Shown here in pieces: positions 23,120 to 31,700 of a stretch of DNA of 46,583 nucleotides. The position numbers and the translations under genes are program-made. This stretch comes from Clostridiaceae bacterium. GTDB taxonomy: Bacteria; Cyanobacteriota; Vampirovibrionia; Gastranaerophilales; Gastranaerophilaceae. The notes beneath the pieces are model-generated. The model was not told the DNA's origin. It was given only the letters and a program-made list of their open reading frames with translations, and searched no databases. The stretch covers positions 1 to 46,583 of the forward strand of contig JALCDS010000012.1 in the NCBI GenBank assembly GCA_022641775.1, in the 5' to 3' direction. Position 1 is the first letter of the stretch. Each line of letters starts with the position of its first letter.

Positions 23120-24673
23120 TTATCTCTCCCTTACGCTTTTATGACATTCTATATATTGCATATGATGTTCTTCAGGTTCAAAACCTTTTGGAAATATTGT
23201 GTTTTGGTCATATTTCGCATCATTAAAATTTGTATTTTTGTTATATTTTATGCTTGATAAATCAGCTCCTCTAAGGTCTGCATTAGTCATATTTGAATTC
23301 TCAAAATTGCACATTGCAAGGTTTGCTTTTTTAAAGTTAGTTTCTTTGCAATCTGTATAGCTAAAATTTGTATTTTTTAAAGTTGCTTTTTTAAATGAAG
23401 CATTTTTTAAACATATTCCTGAAAAATCAGAGTTATTTATGCTTGTTCTGTAAAATGTTGTACCGATAAAATCTTTGTTGTCTAACTCTGAAAAATTAAT
23501 ATTGTTTAATTTTAAATAATTGAACATTCTGTTTCTGAAAATGGTACCTTTTCCAATATAGATCATCCCTGATTTTATTGCATCGTCTTTACTAAAACCT
23601 TCAGGAAACTTGGTTCCATCTGAAAATAGTGCATATTGTCTTGAAAAAGGGCTTAATTTGTCGAAATCGGAACCACTCAAATCTGCATCTATAAAATTGG
23701 CAAAGATAAGATTTGTATTTTCTCCGACGAATTGAGCTTTCATAAGCATACAATTTTGAAAATTGGCACGTTCTAAATTACAATTTCTAAATGAGGAACC
23801 GGATAATATGCAATTATCAAAATTTGTTTTGATGCAATTTGCTCTGTCAAAATTTGAACGCATCATATTTAACTGTACAAATTGTGCTTTTGATAAATTA
23901 GCTTCAAGAAAACACATATTTCTGTAATTGTCAAAATTGTATGGATCTTCTGATTTTACGTATATGGCGCCAACATATCTTTGAAAGAAGTCTCCATTCG
24001 GGGCAAATTCTTTCAAATACTGCTCTTTAGGGTTATAACCTTCCGGGAATTTCGTGTTTTTATTGTATATTGCATTAATCAAATTTGCGCTGTTAAGATT
24101 TTTGGCGTTTGAAAAATCAGTATCTATTAAGTTTGCTTCATGGAAGTTTGTATGGCTGCAGTCACAATCATCAAAGTTACTTTTCTGAAGGTTAGCTCTT
24201 GTAAAATCGGTATCAACCAGTTTTGCTCCTCGTAATTTTGAATCAATTATTTTTGCACTCGGTGCGCTTGCCTGTGAAAAATCACAACCTGAAAGGTTGC
24301 TGTGATTTAAGTTGGTTTTAAACATTTTTGTACTGTAAAATCTGGAATTAGGAAGGCTTGAATCTTTCATATATACTTCAGAAATGTTCCCGTTTGAAAA
24401 ATCAGCATTATAAGCTTTTAATTTAGGGAAATAACTGTCTTTATTGGAAATTTTTTCTAAAGACAAATTAGAAGTTATGATAAGTGGTTTTAGTTCACCT
24501 GCTTCTTTGTCATAAATCAAATAGTTGGTTTTTGTGCCGGTAAAATGTATCGGTCTATATCCGAAATAATTTATAGTATTACAAGTTGCATGACTGTTGT
24601 TCGTACTCAGTGTTTGGAATTTGTTTTGAAAAGTTTGTTGCGCCGGATAATAGCTTATCGGTTGAATTCTCAA
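23120..24673 (-). CDS. Large pentapeptide-repeat protein with N-terminal tag
   Basis: 517 residues; the start is TTG with AAGGAG 8 nt upstream. The first 50 residues carry the tag: MRIQPISYYP at the start and IHFTGTKTNY at 42-51. No signal peptide. From about 95 to 495 are several blocks of pentapeptide repeats (LRGAKLVDTDFTRANLQKSN type), broken by K-x-P-x-GF/Y inserts (FPEGYNPKEQ, FPEGFSKDDA, FPKGFEPEEH) that recur three times or more and probably cap each helix block. First gene of a three-gene operon with the HAD and kinase-like proteins (gaps of 3 nt and an ATGA overlap). Pentapeptide helices commonly act as protein- or DNA-mimic scaffolds; the role here is unknown. Confidence 0.78.
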   Translation of the reverse strand: MRIQPISYYPAQQTFQNKFQTLSTNNSHATCNTINYFGYRPIHFTGTKTNYLIYDKEAGELKPLIITSNLSLEKISNKDSYFPKLKAYNADFSNGNISEVYMKDSSLPNSRFYSTKMFKTNLNHSNLSGCDFSQASAPSAKIIDSKLRGAKLVDTDFTRANLQKSNFDDCDCSHTNFHEANLIDTDFSNAKNLNSANLINAIYNKNTKFPEGYNPKEQYLKEFAPNGDFFQRYVGAIYVKSEDPYNFDNYRNMCFLEANLSKAQFVQLNMMRSNFDRANCIKTNFDNCILSGSSFRNCNLERANFQNCMLMKAQFVGENTNLIFANFIDADLSGSDFDKLSPFSRQYALFSDGTKFPEGFSKDDAIKSGMIYIGKGTIFRNRMFNYLKLNNINFSELDNKDFIGTTFYRTSINNSDFSGICLKNASFKKATLKNTNFSYTDCKETNFKKANLAMCNFENSNMTNADLRGADLSSIKYNKNTNFNDAKYDQNTIFPKGFEPEEHHMQYIECHKSVRER

Positions 24674-24742
24674 ATTTATACTCCTTAGTTGTTACCCCTG
24701 TTTTCTTATATAAAACTACTAAAAAAATTTTTTGACATTATA

Positions 24743-24770
24743 TTGTTAAATTTTGTAAAAATGTTATAAT
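24743..24770 (+). promoter_or_regulatory. Promoter of the 330-aa membrane protein gene
   Basis: TTGTTA (24743-24748), 16-bp spacer, TATAAT (24765-24770), then AAAGGAGAG and the ATG at 24789. A TTGACA at 24732 is too far (27 bp) to pair with this -10. Confidence 0.5.
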
Positions 24771-24788
24771 TGTAAAAAAGGAGAGTTT

Positions 24789-25781
24789 ATGTTTGATGAT
24801 GAAGATAATAATATTTTAAAAAAGATTTGGATGTTTATAATAAACCCGTCTAATGTAATTTTCGGGTGTTTGATATTGCTGTTGATTTTATTGGCAATGC
24901 CGAAAAATTTTGAAGTAAAAAAATCTTTAAATTCATTGAAGACATCTGGTGCGATAAATGTCGTAAAAACTAACAATAATACTAATGAAAATATTGTGCC
25001 GGAAGGAAAGTCCCTTGTGATAAATCCTATGATGGAATATGATTATATGACTCAGAAAGAAATTTTTAATATAAGAAAAGCTTATGTCAAAAAATCATTA
25101 TTTAATTCTCAGAATTATTTTCCTAATTTAGAAGTTTTCGGACAAATTCAGAGTAAAAAGCCTTGGTGGGGCGTCAACAATATGAACTGTTATTATCCTG
25201 ACAAATCAGCAAATATAAATAAAGAAGGACTTTCTTCCGAAAGTAAATTTATTAACAATCCGAATATGCTTGTCGGTGTTTTAGATGGTATTCGTTACAA
25301 ATACTCAGATGGACTTGCAAGTTTCTGTAAGGATGAAAAATTACATTTAATGCCTATAAAAATGACATATTTGGAAAATCCGAAAACAATTACCGCGGTA
25401 TATAAAGCTGATGACAATTTTTTAATCCAACCGACAGATAACTATAAAGATAAAGTTTGGCTGCAGCTTGTTGGTGTGAATGCCAGAGATTTTGGCTATA
25501 ATTGGGTATTTGCATCTAAAACTAAGAATATAAAATTTAACAAAAATGGTGGTTTTACTGATTCAACCGATAAACTTCCAACAGAATTTGTTGATTTTAT
25601 CCATACCGGTGGCTCTTGTGGAATCGAAGGTGGTTGCAACAACGGCTCTCCATATGTTCAAGCAAATGATTTTCATTTGACAGGTATTCCTGCGACAATG
25701 ACATTACACTTATGGAAGGAAAAGCCTCTTTTTAAAGTAAAAACTCCTGATATAACTTATAAAATAATATTTGAAAGATAA
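24789..25781 (+). CDS. Membrane-anchored protein of unknown function
   Basis: 330 residues with AAGGAGAG before ATG. One membrane helix near the N-terminus (about 20-39, VIFGCLILLLILLAMP) places most of the protein outside the cytoplasm. The exposed part is beta-rich, with a Cys-Gly cluster HTGGSCGIEGGCNNGSPY (about 275-292) that may bind metal or form a disulfide, and NMNCYYPDK earlier. No family recognised. It is divergent from the tagged three-gene operon, sharing a 115-bp intergenic region, and ends right against the convergent MFS gene. Confidence 0.6.
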   Translation: MFDDEDNNILKKIWMFIINPSNVIFGCLILLLILLAMPKNFEVKKSLNSLKTSGAINVVKTNNNTNENIVPEGKSLVINPMMEYDYMTQKEIFNIRKAYVKKSLFNSQNYFPNLEVFGQIQSKKPWWGVNNMNCYYPDKSANINKEGLSSESKFINNPNMLVGVLDGIRYKYSDGLASFCKDEKLHLMPIKMTYLENPKTITAVYKADDNFLIQPTDNYKDKVWLQLVGVNARDFGYNWVFASKTKNIKFNKNGGFTDSTDKLPTEFVDFIHTGGSCGIEGGCNNGSPYVQANDFHLTGIPATMTLHLWKEKPLFKVKTPDITYKIIFER

Positions 25782-27026
25782 TTATTCCTGATTGGTAAAA
25801 TGTTTTAGTTTTGTACTGAACCAGTATGCTAAAATTAGCAGGATAATACCGTTTATTAAATATGTTGTGGATATTCCGAGTTTATCGGCGATTGTACCTT
25901 CAATTAAGCTGCCAAAAGGAGCCGTTCCGAAAAATGCAATTGTATATAATCCCATAACCCGCCCGCGTTTTGATTCTTCACAATAATATTGAACGATAGT
26001 ATTACAAGATGCAATTAAAACAACCATTCCAAACCCTGTTATGCTTAGCGAAAGTAAAGCAAGCGGCAGATTACTTATAAATTTTAGCCCTATTAAACCG
26101 CTTCCAAACATTACAGCAGAGGCACATGTCCACTTGCTCAGCCCCTTGATGGATGTTCTTGAGGATAAATATAAGGCCCCGATTAAAGCACCTATTCCTG
26201 CGGCACTCATAAGATAACCTAAAGTTTGTGCTCCGCCCTTTAGAATTTCTTTTGCATATATTGGCATAACTACTTGGAATGCCATCCCTGAAAGGCTTGC
26301 AATTCCTATAAACATAAATATGTACCATATAAATTTGTTGTTGTAGGAGTAGTTAAAACCTTCTTTTAATTCTTCAAGTATTGAAGTTTCTTTTTTTGCC
26401 GGAATTTTTGCGTATTCATTGCTGACAAGAATTAATAATAGTGCCCATATTACGGCAATATAGCTCAGTGCATTTATCATAAAGCACCAGCCTTCTCCGA
26501 TTATTGCAATAAGCACACCTGCAATAGCAGGTCCGATTAGTCTCGCAAGGTTGAAGCAAGACGAATTTAGAGAAATTGCATTACTTAAATCTTCATTATC
26601 ATCAACAAGTTGAACTACAAAAGCTTGTCTTAACGGCATATCAATTGCATTTGAAACTCCCATAAATAAACTTATAATTAAAACATTCCAAATATTTAAA
26701 AGATTAGTAAGTGTTAATACGGCTAGGATAAAAGCCTCTATTAAAAAAGAAAATTGAACAAAGACAAGAGCTTTCTTTTTCTCCATCCTGTCAATGAATA
26801 CTCCGGCAAAAGGCGACAATATTAAAGCCGGAAGTGTTGATACAAAACATACTAATCCCATTAAGAATGCAGAATTTGTAAGTTTATAAATCAACCAACT
26901 CATCGCAACTTGTTGAATCCAAGTTCCAATCAGTGAAATACATTGTCCGAAAAAGAACAACCTGTAATTTTTATATTTTAAGGCTCTAAATGTATTATAA
27001 ATTTTAGTTTGAAATGAATTAAACAT
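25782..27026 (-). CDS. MFS transporter, EntS/MFS_3-like exporter
   Basis: 414 residues from the ATG at 27026, 12 helices. Features: YKNYRLFFFGQCISLIGTWIQQVAMSWL (helix 1), the MFS loop 2-3 motif GVFIDRMEKKKALV, a long cytosolic loop after helix 6 (AKKETSILEELKEGF), and SRTSIKGL. The W-x-Q-x-x-A-x-x-W-L-x-Y start is typical of the MFS_3 group, which contains enterobactin and macrolide exporters. A start at 27062 is rejected: that TTG begins a consensus -35, and with the -10 it places +1 at the ATG of 27026, so the gene is probably leaderless. Monocistronic; substrate unknown. Confidence 0.85.
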   Translation of the reverse strand: MFNSFQTKIYNTFRALKYKNYRLFFFGQCISLIGTWIQQVAMSWLIYKLTNSAFLMGLVCFVSTLPALILSPFAGVFIDRMEKKKALVFVQFSFLIEAFILAVLTLTNLLNIWNVLIISLFMGVSNAIDMPLRQAFVVQLVDDNEDLSNAISLNSSCFNLARLIGPAIAGVLIAIIGEGWCFMINALSYIAVIWALLLILVSNEYAKIPAKKETSILEELKEGFNYSYNNKFIWYIFMFIGIASLSGMAFQVVMPIYAKEILKGGAQTLGYLMSAAGIGALIGALYLSSRTSIKGLSKWTCASAVMFGSGLIGLKFISNLPLALLSLSITGFGMVVLIASCNTIVQYYCEESKRGRVMGLYTIAFFGTAPFGSLIEGTIADKLGISTTYLINGIILLILAYWFSTKLKHFTNQE

Positions 27027-27033
27027 AGCTACA

Positions 27034-27062
27034 ATATTAGAACCCATTGGTTTGAATGTCAA
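27034..27062 (-). promoter_or_regulatory. Promoter of the MFS_3-like gene
   Basis: Reverse strand: TTGACA (27057-27062), 17-bp spacer, TAATAT (27034-27039), then 7 nt to the ATG, the same geometry as folK. Confidence 0.7.
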
Positions 27063-27069
27063 TAAAAAT

Positions 27070-27150
27070 TGTCGATGGAGGGACTTGAACCCTCATGGAT
27101 TTCTCCATACGCACCTGAAACGTACGTGTCTACCATTCCACCACACCGAC
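27070..27150 (-). tRNA. tRNA-Leu (CAG)
   Basis: Class II tRNA on the reverse strand: acceptor GTCGGTG/CATCGAC with discriminator A, anticodon loop TTCAGGT (anticodon CAG, reading CUG), a short variable arm and T-loop TTCAAGT. CCA is not encoded. Confidence 0.94.
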
Positions 27151-27252
27151 AAAAGTGGTTTTATAAATCCATTCTATCATAAATATAGAAGGGGATATAA
27201 AATAAGTTAATAAAATATTGCTAAAATAATTTATTTAAGATTAAATTATTTT

Positions 27253-27480
27253 ATGCCAATAAATGCGATAAATTCATACAATCCAAATACTTTAAACAAG
27301 CAAAAGTCTGTTATTAATGCAAAAAATACGGGCTATGCTTGTGTAGGTGCATTAGGTTTGACTATCGCAACATCAATTATCAAAAATAAAACGATACGCA
27401 AATGTCATCTGCCTTTAGGAATTATTACGGCAGCATTGGCAGCTTTCCATTGGGGAATCATTGAAGGGAAAAAACCTTAG
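27253..27480 (+). CDS. Small membrane protein with lineage-type N-terminus
   Basis: 75 residues: MPINAINSYNPNTLNKQ, then two hydrophobic stretches (about 27-44, GYACVGALGLTIATSII; about 52-70, LPLGIITAALAAFHWGII) forming a probable hairpin. The first ten residues resemble the start of the tagged proteins at 19.5-24.7 kb (M-x-I-x-A/P-I-N/S), but no S-F-T-G follows. No clear ribosome site, though an AT-rich -10-like region precedes it. Coding status is reasonable given the membrane hairpin, but function is unknown. Confidence 0.5.
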   Translation: MPINAINSYNPNTLNKQKSVINAKNTGYACVGALGLTIATSIIKNKTIRKCHLPLGIITAALAAFHWGIIEGKKP

Positions 27481-27665
27481 GCAATCCAACGCGTAAACAC
27501 ATCTCTGTCATTATCTTCATCTTGCATAAAGACTACAAGTATTGTTGAAATTGCGAGCATAACAACCGTTAAGCCGAGATTTGAATAAGCATTGTTACTC
27601 AAAAAGTACAAAAATACTCCAATAATAGATACAAATAAAAACGAAAAAGTTAAGACCTTGTTCAT
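27477..27665 (-). CDS. Small two-helix membrane protein
   Basis: 62 residues with two hydrophobic helices (about 5-24 and 33-49) and an acidic end (QDEDNDRDVFTRWIA). AGGAAT lies 7 nt before the ATG. Its 3' end overlaps the convergent 75-aa gene by 4 nt. No family recognised; the call rests on the ribosome site and membrane-protein composition. Confidence 0.45.
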   Translation of the reverse strand: MNKVLTFSFLFVSIIGVFLYFLSNNAYSNLGLTVVMLAISTILVVFMQDEDNDRDVFTRWIA

Positions 27666-27801
27666 AATATTATTCCTATGTTATTACATATCGAATTTCT
27701 GAATTGGTGCTTTTAACTACCTATATTTTAACTCTTTTATCATATTTTTGCCTGCAACAAATTGCAAAATGATACAAAACTTATTAAGGACACAAATACA
27801 C

Positions 27802-29349
27802 TTAATTGGCTTTTTTAGGCTTTTTAATGAACAGTAATAACGGAATTAATAAAAATGTCGCAAATTCAAACCAACGGAATGTTTCTACATATCCCCAAAG
27901 ATGTGCTTGCTTTACAAGTTCTCCATAAATTTCACCGTTTGCCATATTTGATGCGGTTTGGATATCTGTACTTTGTGCAAATTTTTCTGTGAGAACCGCT
28001 ACTTTTGCCATATACGCATTGTTTGTGAAATTCAAATGACCTGTCATCATCATTTGGTGAACTTGTGCAAATCTGGAAATCATTGTTGTTGAAATTGATG
28101 TCCCTATAGCTCCACCGGTGTTCTTTAGCAGGTTCTGCAAACTCGATGCGTTTGTAAGTTCTTTATTGCTTATTGTGGCGCAAGATAATGGAACCAGTGG
28201 GGTCAGAGAAAAGAATATTCCGACTCCATAGAACATATTTGGGACAGCTATTGTATTCAGGTTTATATCTAAATTTATCATTCCAAAATACCAACTTCCA
28301 AGTCCCAAAAAGAATAGTCCGATTGCCGCGATACGTCTATCCCCGAGTTTTTGTGAAATTATAAAATATACAAATAAAGCAATTAAATTCCCGCAACCTC
28401 TTGCACCCATTGATAATCCACTTAAATATGAGGTATAACCCATCAGATTTTGTAGCATTGAAAGCAAAAGTGAGGCTGAGGCCAAAAATACCGCCATCAA
28501 AATTACTTGAATAAAAGTTCCCCAAAAGTATGTACCATCTTTTAGTATTCTTAAATTTAACAGTGGTTCTTTATTTTTGAATTGCGAAACGAAAAATATA
28601 ATTGCGCATATCAGAGAAAAAGTGCTCAAATAACAAATCCATGTTGACCCAAACCAATCTGCATCATTACCTTTATCCAAAACTATTTGCATTGAAATAA
28701 GCCATAATGAAAGGAAAATTATTCCCATTGTATCGACATTTACATTCTTTTGTTTTCTGGCATAAGGTGGATCTTCTAATATATTATGCAGCCAAAATGT
28801 ACAAATAATTCCAAGCGGAATATCTATCCAAAAAATCCATGGCCAAGACCAATTTTCTGTAATCCAACCGCCGAGAATAGGTCCTATTACCGGCGCAAAA
28901 ATAAATACTAATCCGAAAATTGCCATTGCTTTTTGACGCTCATTCGGAGGAAAAGTTTCCAAAATTATTGCCTGACCCAATGGCAACAATGCGCCACCGC
29001 CTATTCCTTGTAGAAATCTGGATATTACAATCATTGCCATTGAATGAGAGATGGCACAACAAAAAGATGAAAAAGTAAAAAGAATTACACATGCAATGAA
29101 AAGTTTTTTTCGTCCTAAAAGTTTTGTCATAAATCCAACAAGTGCTATTGCAATTCCGCTCGCCATCAAGTAGCTTGTAATAATCCAAGTGGATTCGTTC
29201 ATACTTATTGAAAGTGCTCCGGCGATATTTACTAATGCAACATTTGAGATTGTCTCATTCAGGGCAAATATAAATACTGCCATCAATACAGGCCATGCAA
29301 TTGTCCAAGAACTGTATTTCGGCTTCCAACTTGTAATTTCTGTCTCCAT
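27802..29349 (-). CDS. MFS drug exporter, DHA2/EmrB family
   Basis: 515 residues with 14 predicted helices, the DHA2 hallmark. Motifs: ALNETISNVALVNIAGALSIS in helix 1 (D/N-x-T-I-V-N-V-A-L type), STWIITSYLMASGIAIAL, motif A GFMTKLLGRKKLF, and motif C GLVFIFAPVIGPILGGWI. Such pumps export lipophilic drugs or bile-like compounds, usually with an EmrA adaptor and outer-membrane channel; no emrA is adjacent. A palindrome covers the promoter, so a repressor probably controls it. GGAG precedes the ATG. Confidence 0.9.
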   Translation of the reverse strand: METEITSWKPKYSSWTIAWPVLMAVFIFALNETISNVALVNIAGALSISMNESTWIITSYLMASGIAIALVGFMTKLLGRKKLFIACVILFTFSSFCCAISHSMAMIVISRFLQGIGGGALLPLGQAIILETFPPNERQKAMAIFGLVFIFAPVIGPILGGWITENWSWPWIFWIDIPLGIICTFWLHNILEDPPYARKQKNVNVDTMGIIFLSLWLISMQIVLDKGNDADWFGSTWICYLSTFSLICAIIFFVSQFKNKEPLLNLRILKDGTYFWGTFIQVILMAVFLASASLLLSMLQNLMGYTSYLSGLSMGARGCGNLIALFVYFIISQKLGDRRIAAIGLFFLGLGSWYFGMINLDINLNTIAVPNMFYGVGIFFSLTPLVPLSCATISNKELTNASSLQNLLKNTGGAIGTSISTTMISRFAQVHQMMMTGHLNFTNNAYMAKVAVLTEKFAQSTDIQTASNMANGEIYGELVKQAHLWGYVETFRWFEFATFLLIPLLLFIKKPKKAN

Positions 29350-29373
29350 TATATTGTTATGTGTTCTCCAACT

Positions 29374-29402
29374 ATCTTAAAATATTGTAGATTTTTCTAC
29401 AA
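29374..29402 (-). promoter_or_regulatory. Promoter and palindromic operator of the DHA2 exporter
   Basis: Reverse strand: TTGTAG (29397-29402), 17-bp spacer, TAAGAT (29374-29379). The -35 and part of the spacer lie in a perfect 18-bp palindrome TTGTAGA-N4-TCTACAA (29385-29402), placed as a repressor site would be. No regulator gene is adjacent. Confidence 0.55.
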
Positions 29403-29489
29403 GTTTATTTAAGCATAAACGTTAATTTCACATAAGTAAAAAAATAATAAATTTACAAGCTGTTAAGCACTTTTTGAAATTTATTATTT

Positions 29490-31643
29490 TTATTTGATAA
29501 TTGGTTTAGCTAAATTTTCATATACTGTTGCAACAGGGGTTATATCCTCAGTTCTGTTTATGTCCGGTGATGCTATTGTATAAGGTATTTTGTTATATAA
29601 TCTAAAGTTATTTTTTTTGAAATAATCATTTTCAAATTGGCATCTGCTAATATATGGGATATTGTTTTCTGACATTGGAAGTGAGTGGTAGGTACAATTT
29701 ATATTCGGATTTGAGGTGTCCTTTGCATAGTTAAAAAATGTTGTTGAAACTTGAGAGTTATTAGTGGTGATTATCATATTATATCTTTTTAGATCTTCGG
29801 GTTTTATAGTTTCTATCAAATTTGTATCAATATTGTAGCCGTGCAAGTTAAGCATTTTAATCTCTAAGAGTTCATCTGTTGTATTTGCAAATAGTAAAAT
29901 TTTGTTGTTTTGATTAGTTTTTTTTATGTAATTTATAAAAGAACATTTTCCCATATTAATAAAATGAACGTATGCATCTGATGGAAGTTTCATGTCTTTT
30001 GAAGGAAGGCTTATACAAATTGACAATTGCCTTATTTGTCTGGTGTTGTAGTTGAGGTGGTATAAATTTATTATTTTGGATATGTTTCTGGACCAAAGAT
30101 GACTTGATACAAGTGTCATATAAAATATTGCAAATAAAATAACAAAAACTTTTCCAACCCCTCTTTTTTTGTATGAATATGTAAGGATTGGTGCGGATAA
30201 AATACTGAAAAACATCAAAAATCTGACGCTGAATGTCATAAATTGAATTGCGTATGACATTATAAATATATTTAAAATCAACATTAAACCAAAGAATCCC
30301 AGAATAAGAGTTCTTTTATCGTGTTTAAATATAGGTTTTATTATTGATAATATCCAACATGGAAGGAAAACTAATATCCCTAAAACTCCAAGACCCATAA
30401 GTGGTTCTAAAAGACTTTGGTTTACCTGATTAGAGGTAGAGTATAACCCGTTAGTTGGGGCAAACAGGTTTAGTGAAGAAATTATTGAATCTCTAAACCC
30501 AAGCAAAAAATTGGAGGAATATGTTCCCCATTTGAAACCTGTAAAATCAAAATATAGAAATATATATTTTATGAAATTTGCAGGAATTGCTTTTATTCCG
30601 TCAAAGTTTTTATGTGGAACCAAAAAGTAGTTGCTTCCTGCAATATTTCCGTAATCAATAAAATTCAAAATGTAGTTATAGGATGAAAATATTAAGAAAT
30701 TTACAATTCCAAAACCCAAAAATAGTAATAACGGTTTATAAAAATTCTTTTTTCTGTAATGAGTTGAAATTATTATCATTGCGATACTTATTGCAGGTAT
30801 TGCAAAAAGAGAAGGTGTTTTTGTACCTATTGCAAGTGCGTAAGATAATGCTGACATAAATAAAGGAATGAGTTTATCATTTTTTATTGCATACCAAAAC
30901 ATTAACAAGCTTGAAGATACAAGTCCTGTTATTATTATGTCAGTTTCCGTTCCTGATGCTTGTACAATTACAGATGCAAAAGAAGATAAAATAAAAATTA
31001 CCCAGAGTTTTTTGCGCATAGAGTATTTCATAAAATCTAGTATTTTATAAGTAGAAATGATTGAAATAACATATCCTATAAAGCTGAAATATCCTAAAAA
31101 GATTTCTTTTTTGCAAAGCATTATAACCCAAGCATATAAAATCTCAGAATTGATTGGTAGGCACAAGTTTCTGCTATCAGCTATCAAAAAATGGTTTAGA
31201 TTTTTATTTTGTATCCAAAAAACACTTCTCAACACGTGATACGCAGCTGCATCAGGATTTACTATCGGCATTATAGTGCACAAAAATATCGCGGAAGCTA
31301 TGAAAAATGTAAAACCTATGGCAAGAATAATGAGTGCTTTATCCATCTTCAATGCGTTATATGTCTGTTTAAAAAACGGTTTGCAATTTATGTGCCATAA
31401 TGGTCTTTCAAATTTGTTCCATATCCATAATCCCGATAAAAATGTGAGGGTATTCATTATTAGCATTCCGGTTTGTGAAATTTGTGAAAATAATGACAAT
31501 ACTTCTGTCGAAAATACAATATTGGCAAACGCTATCAATACCATATAAATTATACCAAAAATGTTGTTTTCTCTATTTAAAACACTTGCTACAAAGTAAG
31601 ATGTAAACAATAGCAACAAAAAAGATATAATAAATAAAATCAT
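29490..31643 (-). CDS. Polytopic GT-C-like glycosyltransferase
   Basis: 717 residues. About twelve membrane helices fill the first 520 residues and a soluble domain follows. The first large loop has IVNPDAAAYHVLRSVFWIQNKNLNHF and then DSRNLCLPINSEILYAW: an acidic residue with Y-H and a second D-x-R motif, the layout of GT-C enzymes (ArnT/PMT/RgtA-like) that use polyprenyl-phosphate sugars on the outer face of the membrane. The C-terminal 200 residues resemble a periplasmic domain. Acceptor could be LPS, protein or another surface glycan; nothing nearby decides. Preceded by GGGAT and a perfect 22-bp palindrome. Confidence 0.6.
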   Translation of the reverse strand: MILFIISFLLLLFTSYFVASVLNRENNIFGIIYMVLIAFANIVFSTEVLSLFSQISQTGMLIMNTLTFLSGLWIWNKFERPLWHINCKPFFKQTYNALKMDKALIILAIGFTFFIASAIFLCTIMPIVNPDAAAYHVLRSVFWIQNKNLNHFLIADSRNLCLPINSEILYAWVIMLCKKEIFLGYFSFIGYVISIISTYKILDFMKYSMRKKLWVIFILSSFASVIVQASGTETDIIITGLVSSSLLMFWYAIKNDKLIPLFMSALSYALAIGTKTPSLFAIPAISIAMIIISTHYRKKNFYKPLLLFLGFGIVNFLIFSSYNYILNFIDYGNIAGSNYFLVPHKNFDGIKAIPANFIKYIFLYFDFTGFKWGTYSSNFLLGFRDSIISSLNLFAPTNGLYSTSNQVNQSLLEPLMGLGVLGILVFLPCWILSIIKPIFKHDKRTLILGFFGLMLILNIFIMSYAIQFMTFSVRFLMFFSILSAPILTYSYKKRGVGKVFVILFAIFYMTLVSSHLWSRNISKIINLYHLNYNTRQIRQLSICISLPSKDMKLPSDAYVHFINMGKCSFINYIKKTNQNNKILLFANTTDELLEIKMLNLHGYNIDTNLIETIKPEDLKRYNMIITTNNSQVSTTFFNYAKDTSNPNINCTYHSLPMSENNIPYISRCQFENDYFKKNNFRLYNKIPYTIASPDINRTEDITPVATVYENLAKPIIK

Positions 31644-31658
31644 AAATTAATCCCTATT

Positions 31659-31680
31659 CTTTTGATAATGTTATCAAAAG
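31659..31680. repeat. Perfect 22-bp palindrome upstream of the GT-C gene
   Basis: CTTTTGATAA-TG-TTATCAAAAG. It lies between the M16 peptidase stop and the GT-C start, both on the reverse strand. There is no T run after it on that strand, so it is more likely an operator or RNA-processing hairpin than a terminator. Confidence 0.6.
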
Positions 31681-31700
31681 ATGGATTTATAATCAAGGTT

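Noticed and set aside
27253-27480. Assigning the small membrane protein to the tagged group
   Set aside because: It shares M-x-I-x-A-I-N at the start but lacks the S-F-T-G part, so it is reported as similar only.
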